A DNA stretch of 59,460 nucleotides from a virus, in the IMG/VR virus record IMGVR_UViG_3300022818_000179, positions 1 through 59,460 of that record; one strand, written 5' to 3'. Below are positions 53,298 through 59,460 of this stretch, piece after piece (position 1 is the first letter of the stretch; each line of letters begins with the position of its first letter). Below the pieces are notes generated by a model. That model saw only the letters and a list, made by a program, of their open reading frames with translations. It was not told the DNA's origin and made no database searches. The position numbers and the translations under genes are program-made.

Positions 53298-56200
53298 ATG
53301 GCCGAAGTAGGAAATCTTAACGTAAGCCTAACTGGAGACTCTAAGCAACTTGAGGCTACAATCAATCAATCCAAAAAGTTGATTCAGGATTTGGCCTTAG
53401 CTGCTACAAAGGCTCAGGTAGACCTTTCTAAATTCAGTGCCCAAACCATAGGTGGGCTTGGTTGGAGTAAAGAATTGGGGGGTAAAGTAAATAATCTTCT
53501 TGATTTTAGTAACATAATCCCCAAAAAAGAAATTGTAAGTCAACTTCAAGACACACAACGACAAATTACCAGCGGAATGAGTGGTTTTTCCCAAGCCACA
53601 ATGTATGCCAGCACCCAACAGGCAAATTTTGATAAAGGAATGAAGCAGTTATCTTCCGATATGTGGGTTGCAACCATGGGTCTTCGCCAACTGGGAACAA
53701 ATATGTCAATTGCCTTCACTGTCCCCCTTGCAGCACTGGCTACTATCTCTATTAAAACATTTGCCGATATTGAGTCTGGAATGAAGAGACTTCAGGCTAT
53801 AACAAACGAATCTGTTGGTAAAGGACTTGTTGAACAATTCAGACAATTATCCTTAGTAATGCCAACAACAATTAAAGATTTTGAGCAAATGGCAATTGTC
53901 GCGACTCAGGCTGGAGTTGCAAGCGAAAACTTAAAAGAATATGTTGTAACAATTGCCAAAATGAAAGCAGTTTCTCCAGAACTTGATATTAAACAAACGG
54001 CTGAAGCTTTGATTTCTGTCTCAACCGCATTTGGAATTGCCCAAGAAAAAGTTGGAGCTGTCGCTTCGGTTTTGCAACTTGCTGCCAAAGAATCCAAAGG
54101 AGGAATTGATGATTTTACCGCAGCTCTTCTTAGAGCAGCTCCTTCCGCAGCCACTCTTGGAGTAAGTTTCACTGACTTAACGGCAATTTTGGGAGCAGTT
54201 GTCCCCGTTGCTGGTTCAGCAACAAGAGCTGGAACCGAAATAAACATAATCTTCGATCAAATGATTAAAAATTTGCCAAAACTGGCAGAACAAATGGGAA
54301 TCACAGAAGAGGCTCTTAAAAAAATGATCGGTGAAGATCCAGTAAGTGCTTTAAAACAATATATTGAGGGACTAAAAGTAAGCGGAGATCAGATAGAAAA
54401 TAATCAAGCAATTCTTGAAGTTTTCGGACAAAACGGAGCCAAGGCTTTAAGACTATTAATTTCTCAATATGATGTTTTTATAAAAAAACAGGCTGAATAC
54501 GTGAAAGAGGGACAAGCTCCAGTTGAACTTAATAAGGAATTTAGCATTGCTTCTGACACATTGGCAAACACGTTTATACTTTTTGGAAACGCAATAAAAT
54601 CAGTTGCATATTCAATCGGCCAAGATCTTAATCCAATCATAGGTAAATTCCTAACGACAACCATTAAGGGACTAGTCCTTATTCAATCGCTCTGGGACAA
54701 TATACCTGGACCAATAAAAAGTGTTGCTTTTGCCATTGCCGCAATTCTAGCATCGGCTGGGCCATTAATTCTTGCTTTTAATGTTTTATGGGGAGTGGCC
54801 GCTGGACTTGTAACAACTTTTGTAAGAATGGGACTTGTATCCCCTATTCTTGCCGCGGAAACAAAAGGACTAACTCTCTCTTTTGCTACATTGGGAACAG
54901 TTGTTCAGGCAGTTTTAATTCCATTCTTAGAATTTATCGCCATTGCCGCACTTGTGGCAGGTGCCATATATTTAATTCTTGATGCTCTTGGACTTTGGGA
55001 TGGAATTGCTAAACAGTTTGATTCCATCTTAGGAGATGTAAACAAAAAAATGACAGGATTTGGAGACATAGGAACAAATGTTAGCGATCAGTTAGGTTCG
55101 GCTGCAGACGAAATGCAATCTGGGGTAAGCAAGATTGCTTTTAACGCTTCTAAATGGGGAGATGACATAATGAGTAGTTTGATCAGCGGATTTTCAAAAG
55201 CAGATTTCTCCGTCCTTGACGATTCAATGAAAGTTGTAGAATCATATTTTTCTCTTCTAAAAGATCAGTCGGGAATGACGGAAAATGAGATTTATAACAG
55301 CACTTTGAGCGTGAGAAGGTTAATTGCCTCATCAATTAGTGAAATCAAAACTCTGGGGGCGGTTGGAGAAGAAACGAGAAGAAAACTAGAGTCATCTCTT
55401 GGTGCACCAAGAACTGGAGCTATCATCGAATCATTGTTGTCTGGAATCGGTGTTTCCAAAATCCAAGACACGGTTGATTCTTTAGAAAAAGAACTACAGA
55501 AAAATAAAGATTCATTAAGTAGCGAAACCAAAGTTTTAGACACCGCCATAAAGTCTAAGGAAAAAGAATGGGACAAACAAATTAATGCAGAACAGAAAAT
55601 AGTCGACGGCTTACAAAAACAAAGAAAGGCAAACGAGAAAATCTATAACACTGATTTAAAAATAAGAGAAACTACAGTTGATGCCGCACAATCTAGCGTG
55701 GATCTTGAAAAAGATAAGCTAGATAGTATCAAAAAAGCTAACGATTTAATCATTTCCAACCTACAAGACCAAAAAGACATTCTTAGTCAAAATGTCGATG
55801 ATGCTAAATCTGTTTTAAACCAATTACAAGACCTACAACAGCAAGAAGTAGATAACGCTGAAGGAATGTTGGATTACCAGAAGATGAACCTTGAGGCCGC
55901 CCAAAATCAGCTTAAAAAAGAGGTTGCTCTAGGTCATGACGAGTTTAATTCCACATACCAAGCGGCTCTTGCCAGAACAAATGCCGCTGACGATCAAGTT
56001 AACCTAGCTTACTCACAATATATTAAGACAAAACAATCTTACGCAAAGGAGATAAAGGTCGCTAAAAGCAAAGTCGATGCCGAACAAACGCTATTGGATC
56101 AAAAAGAAGCGGAAATAAAGTCAGCCCAAAAACAAGCAGATGCACTTGAGGCCATACAACAACAAGCAGTAGACATCCAGCAAAAATCTCTAGACGCGGC

Positions 56201-57713
56201 AAAGAACGAACTTGATATTTTTAAAAAAGCATATTCTGAAAAAGACGATTTACTTCAGGAGGAACTAGATATTCATCAGGAGAAAATTGACAACTTCAAA
56301 GATCAGAAAGATGAGTCTCTTAATCTTTTGAAGGAGGAAAAAGATGCAGTTCAGGAAAAATACGACAAGGAAATCGAAATTCTGGATGCAAAACTAACTG
56401 CAGAAAAAGCTAATTTAGAAAAATCTAAAAAAGCAAATGAAGCCTTGCAAGCAATTATTGATGAAAATCTGAAACAAGAACAAGCAATGCAATCGGCCAT
56501 GCAAGAGGGAGCAAGTAAATTTGCGAATCAGGCCGCAGGTTTTGGAACAAACAAGGCAAGTGGAAATAAAACTCCAATTATGACTCCTGCTCCATGGGCA
56601 ATGTCAAGCATGGCAGGAGGAACTCAAAAAAAACAATCTTTTAAAGATAAATTTTTACAAACTACTGGGCTTCCAGATTTTTCAATAACCCCACTAGATT
56701 TACTCACGGGTAAAGCAGGTGTTACTGGACAATTTTCTGGTTCAGCAGCAGATACAATAACTCAAACGATATCAAAACCATTCATTGACGCTGGTAATCT
56801 CATAGGAGATTCTCTTTATCAAACATATCTGGATGTACAAAAAACATGGCAAACAGACATAACCCCAATGCTAAGTGCAATATGGGCAAATCTTTCTGCC
56901 AGTGCTCAGACCAGTTGGGAAACTATCAAGTCAACAATAAGTTCCAAATCGGAAGATATAAAAAGCATCTCTTCGCAGGCATGGAGCGATATTCTGGCAT
57001 CTCTTTCTATAACTGGAATAAATATCCAGACGACATGGGGAAAAGTTTGGGACACGGCAAAAACAAAATTCTCTACAGTTTGGGCCGAAATGAATAAAAA
57101 TTTCGACACAGTTTTGACATGGGGAAGCAAAATGGTAGCAGGAATAACAAATGGAATAGATTGGAATAAAATAAAGAATATCGGCGTATCTATTGCCGAC
57201 GGTATAATGCAGGGATTAAATTCGAACTTGAATAGTATAAAGGATTGGGGTAAAAATTTAATAAAGACAATTTTTGATGGAATTAAGGAAAAATTAAAAG
57301 ATGTTAAAGATATTCCTAACAAAGTTGCACAGTTAATTGCAAATTCCCTTGAAATGCACTCACCTGCGAAAGAAGGACCACTCAGCACGGCTGATGAATG
57401 GATGCCAAACTTGATGAAGATGTTTGCAGATGGGATAATGGGCAACACGGGGATACTAAGCAATGCCGCCGATGTTGCCGCTGGGGTTTTATCAAATATT
57501 CCAGGAGATGTCACTCCAAACTATAATACGGGAGTGTTAAACAATTTGCCAGATCTTTTATCTCAGGCTCAGTCGGCAATCCCAGCCCAATCAGGAAAAA
57601 CAGTCAATTATAATATAAAACCAGGAATGATGATCGCTTCTGAGGGAGAAGTTAGAGCTTTTGCAAGATTGCTCAATACTTATCTCGCAACTGAAGAAAC
57701 AAGATATGGCTAA
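53298..57713 (+). CDS. Tail tape measure protein
   Basis: 1471 residues. N-terminal coiled coils (SLTGDSKQLEATINQSKKLI) lead into a TMP core: TNMSIAFTVPLAALATISIK, GIDDFTAALLRAAPSAATLG, VPVAGSATRAGTEINIIFDQ. Hydrophobic helices follow (SVAFAIAAILASAGPLILAF and FIAIAALVAGAIYLILDALG). A long coiled coil spans about 730-1080. The final domain has KVAQLIANSLEMHSPAKEGP, the HSP motif of siphovirus tape measures. Using the usual rule of 0.15 nm per residue, the tail would be about 220 nm (inference). Confidence 0.92.
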   Translation: MAEVGNLNVSLTGDSKQLEATINQSKKLIQDLALAATKAQVDLSKFSAQTIGGLGWSKELGGKVNNLLDFSNIIPKKEIVSQLQDTQRQITSGMSGFSQATMYASTQQANFDKGMKQLSSDMWVATMGLRQLGTNMSIAFTVPLAALATISIKTFADIESGMKRLQAITNESVGKGLVEQFRQLSLVMPTTIKDFEQMAIVATQAGVASENLKEYVVTIAKMKAVSPELDIKQTAEALISVSTAFGIAQEKVGAVASVLQLAAKESKGGIDDFTAALLRAAPSAATLGVSFTDLTAILGAVVPVAGSATRAGTEINIIFDQMIKNLPKLAEQMGITEEALKKMIGEDPVSALKQYIEGLKVSGDQIENNQAILEVFGQNGAKALRLLISQYDVFIKKQAEYVKEGQAPVELNKEFSIASDTLANTFILFGNAIKSVAYSIGQDLNPIIGKFLTTTIKGLVLIQSLWDNIPGPIKSVAFAIAAILASAGPLILAFNVLWGVAAGLVTTFVRMGLVSPILAAETKGLTLSFATLGTVVQAVLIPFLEFIAIAALVAGAIYLILDALGLWDGIAKQFDSILGDVNKKMTGFGDIGTNVSDQLGSAADEMQSGVSKIAFNASKWGDDIMSSLISGFSKADFSVLDDSMKVVESYFSLLKDQSGMTENEIYNSTLSVRRLIASSISEIKTLGAVGEETRRKLESSLGAPRTGAIIESLLSGIGVSKIQDTVDSLEKELQKNKDSLSSETKVLDTAIKSKEKEWDKQINAEQKIVDGLQKQRKANEKIYNTDLKIRETTVDAAQSSVDLEKDKLDSIKKANDLIISNLQDQKDILSQNVDDAKSVLNQLQDLQQQEVDNAEGMLDYQKMNLEAAQNQLKKEVALGHDEFNSTYQAALARTNAADDQVNLAYSQYIKTKQSYAKEIKVAKSKVDAEQTLLDQKEAEIKSAQKQADALEAIQQQAVDIQQKSLDAAKNELDIFKKAYSEKDDLLQEELDIHQEKIDNFKDQKDESLNLLKEEKDAVQEKYDKEIEILDAKLTAEKANLEKSKKANEALQAIIDENLKQEQAMQSAMQEGASKFANQAAGFGTNKASGNKTPIMTPAPWAMSSMAGGTQKKQSFKDKFLQTTGLPDFSITPLDLLTGKAGVTGQFSGSAADTITQTISKPFIDAGNLIGDSLYQTYLDVQKTWQTDITPMLSAIWANLSASAQTSWETIKSTISSKSEDIKSISSQAWSDILASLSITGINIQTTWGKVWDTAKTKFSTVWAEMNKNFDTVLTWGSKMVAGITNGIDWNKIKNIGVSIADGIMQGLNSNLNSIKDWGKNLIKTIFDGIKEKLKDVKDIPNKVAQLIANSLEMHSPAKEGPLSTADEWMPNLMKMFADGIMGNTGILSNAADVAAGVLSNIPGDVTPNYNTGVLNNLPDLLSQAQSAIPAQSGKTVNYNIKPGMMIASEGEVRAFARLLNTYLATEETRYG

Positions 57714-58071
57714 TCCAGTTTTAGGTTCTACCACTTTATCATGCCCAACAGATTCAAGCCGCGAATATATTTTGAAAAAAGCGGAACAGGAAACTCTTGG
57801 GGGGAAAACAAGATGGGATGTCATGGCAAGAAAATACAGATATATCATTCACTGGTCGCATATGAACGTGGCTGATTACGATGCTTTAGAGGGGGAAATC
57901 AACAACTTAACTGCCCAAACATTTACATGGGATAAATACACATCTACTTCAAGCGGAATTTCAGTGCTTGCAGTTTTAAAAGAAAGAACGCCTAAAACAC
58001 CTGGAAATCAGTCAACCGATTTTTACTCTGATGTAACCTTAGAGCTGACTGAAGTTTCTAGCAGAATTTAA
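57706..58071 (+). CDS. Small distal-tail-type protein, 121 aa
   Basis: Start ATG 57706, overlapping the tape measure end by 8 bases (a longer frame upstream is inside the tape measure gene). Beta-rich: MANPVLGSTTLSCPTDSSRE, RYIIHWSHMNVADYDALEGE, and VTLELTEVSSRI at the end. Placed directly after the tape measure it could be a minimal distal-tail or tail-tip adaptor. The family is not certain. It ends TAATG with the next protein. Confidence 0.6.
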   Translation: MANPVLGSTTLSCPTDSSREYILKKAEQETLGGKTRWDVMARKYRYIIHWSHMNVADYDALEGEINNLTAQTFTWDKYTSTSSGISVLAVLKERTPKTPGNQSTDFYSDVTLELTEVSSRI

Positions 58072-59460
58072 TGGCAGCAATACCAATAATAGATTCACCT
58101 CTTTATTCTGATACAGAATTAAAAGCCTTATGGGAGCTTAATGGTGATTCTTCTGATTCAAAAAATGCTCACGATGGAACAGACACAGCAATAACTTATA
58201 ACGCAGCCTATGGAAGATTTGGACAAGGAGCGTTGTTTAATGGTTCGTCTTCAAAAATAGCTTTAACAGACCACGCTGATTTTAAGCCTGCCACAACTTA
58301 CAGTATTTCTTGTTGGGTTAAACCTTCGGCTAATGGTACAATTTTTACTTCTGCTGCAGCTGAAGCTGTAAACGGAATACAATTCAGAGTTAGGGGAGGA
58401 AAGGCGGCTATTGACCATTATCCTATAGGAACGGGAGTTAACGCTGATGGAACTACCACCATTACTGATGGGAATTGGCATTTTTTAGTTGCTACTTGGG
58501 ATGGAACAAATGCAAAAATATATGTTGACGGAGCATTAGAATCTACATCGGCAAGTTCATCAAATATTTCGTGGACAACTAATTATGTAAGAATAGGTTT
58601 ATACGCAGCTGCAGGGGGAGCAGATGGGGGAGGTTTTTATAGTGGATATATTGACGACCTTGCTTTTTGGAATGGAAAGGTAATAAGTGAGATGGAGATT
58701 TTAGATTTATATGAAGGGGGAACACATACACATTTGGTGATACAAGGTGCAGGCGTTATAGATACTTATGGGAATAGTAATAATGCAGATGCAAATAATT
58801 CGACATTAACCGATATTGACATTGGAGATGGAGCATCTGGTGCGAGCGATAAATATAGGATTTTTATCAAATTTGACATATCTTCTATTCCCGCAGGTTC
58901 CGTAATTAACTCTGCTACTTTAAGCTTGTATGAAAACGCAACAGATTACAGAAATGGTGTCGCTTCTTCTTATTCAGCTCATGTTTATCGTTTGCTTAGA
59001 AACTGGGTGGGGACAGAAGTTACATGGAATAGTTATTCGACTGGGAATGTGTGGACTACGGGTGGAGCAGATAGTTCAGGAAATGATAGGGCGGCTTCTG
59101 CGTCAGTCAATTATACCGTAACGGACACCCCTCATAATGCCTTTGTCGACCTAACAAGTGTTACTCTGGTTGATGATATACAAAAAATTATTGATGGAAC
59201 ATATTTTAATTATGGTTGGATGATAATGTCTGAAGGAGAAATGGTGGGTGTTTCCCAAATATCGTGTCAAATTTATTATTCTACGGACTACACAACAGAT
59301 ATAAATAAAAGACCTAAATTGGTTATAAACTATACTACAATTGGAGGACCGACGCAAACAATAACTGCAAAAGGAAATCTCATGGAGGCAGGATCCGTAA
59401 GAACAACTAAAACAGTTCAGTCCAAAGCAAATATTAAAAATTTAGTACAAAAAACAGTAA
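58071..59460 (+). CDS. Second fibre-like protein (LamG, DNRLRE, 14-residue repeats), cut by window end
   Basis: Open frame from ATG 58071 (overlapping the previous stop by one base) to the window edge, at least 463 residues. LamG first (LKALWELNGDSSDSKNAHDG; DGNWHFLVATWDGTNAKIYV), then a DNRLRE domain (ATWNSYSTGN-like NSYSTGNVWTTGGADSSGND; end KRPKLVINYT). Then 14-residue repeats start (TITAKGNLMEAG, TVQSKANIKNLV). It is a paralogue of the giant fibre with domains in a different order (LamG before DNRLRE). The C-terminus lies outside. Confidence 0.82.
   Translation, partial: MAAIPIIDSPLYSDTELKALWELNGDSSDSKNAHDGTDTAITYNAAYGRFGQGALFNGSSSKIALTDHADFKPATTYSISCWVKPSANGTIFTSAAAEAVNGIQFRVRGGKAAIDHYPIGTGVNADGTTTITDGNWHFLVATWDGTNAKIYVDGALESTSASSSNISWTTNYVRIGLYAAAGGADGGGFYSGYIDDLAFWNGKVISEMEILDLYEGGTHTHLVIQGAGVIDTYGNSNNADANNSTLTDIDIGDGASGASDKYRIFIKFDISSIPAGSVINSATLSLYENATDYRNGVASSYSAHVYRLLRNWVGTEVTWNSYSTGNVWTTGGADSSGNDRAASASVNYTVTDTPHNAFVDLTSVTLVDDIQKIIDGTYFNYGWMIMSEGEMVGVSQISCQIYYSTDYTTDINKRPKLVINYTTIGGPTQTITAKGNLMEAGSVRTTKTVQSKANIKNLVQKTV

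Noticed and set aside
1-59460. tRNA genes, rRNA, CRISPR arrays, integrase
   Set aside because: None could be recognised on either strand by reading the sequence.

Overview
The window is a near-continuous stretch of an AT-rich tailed-phage genome (Caudoviricetes; siphovirus-like, since there is a long tape measure and no sheath or baseplate-contraction gene). Almost all genes lie on the + strand, tightly packed and often overlapping by ATGA or TAATG. I see no tRNA, rRNA, CRISPR array, integrase or lysis cassette. The host cannot be named. The few readable promoters have sigma70-type TTGACA/TATAAT boxes at 17-18 bp spacing, which argues against Bacteroidota-type signals. Only the virion genes carry strong Shine-Dalgarno sites.

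Layout. 1-152: minus-strand scrap of a dicarboxylate symporter, foreign to the phage. 0.2-7.5 kb: replication and recombination (zinc ribbon, winged-helix initiator, DnaC-like loader, SPFH protein, CAP-domain protein, RecA/UvsX-like, SSB, PD-(D/E)XK nuclease). 7.5-17 kb: packaging and early head genes (TerS, intein-bearing TerL, portal, ClpP-like protease, HNH, GTP cyclohydrolase II). 17-35 kb: an 18-kb glycan island with glycosyltransferases, SAM methyltransferases, a UDP-sugar dehydrogenase-like enzyme and a deacetylase-like protein. 35-42 kb: prohead protease-scaffold, SU10-type capsid protein and two more glycosyltransferases. 43-48.7 kb: a 1919-residue repeat fibre. 48.7-58 kb: connector, tail completion, tail tube, frameshifted tail chaperones and tape measure. 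58 kb-end: a second fibre-like paralogue that runs off the window.

The most striking observation is three in-place inversions (1921-2458, 10391-10730, 25918-27039). Each is bounded by 5-12 bp inverted microhomology and each breaks a conserved gene (SPFH protein, terminase nuclease domain, HNH plus glycosyltransferase). Flipping the second and third back on paper restores every reading frame exactly; the first comes back with one base missing. They may be real structural variants or amplification/assembly chimeras, and raw reads would decide.

Other highlights: an intein with a PD-(D/E)XK-like nuclease inside a GT2 glycosyltransferase; a textbook -1 frameshift signal in the tail chaperone gene; 54 indel-free 14-residue repeats in the giant fibre; a promoter-leader-terminator unit before that fibre; and a phage-borne GTP cyclohydrolase II. 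Together the genes suggest a siphovirus that spends a large share of its genome making or remodelling a methylated glycan, possibly on its own virion or on the host surface (inference).
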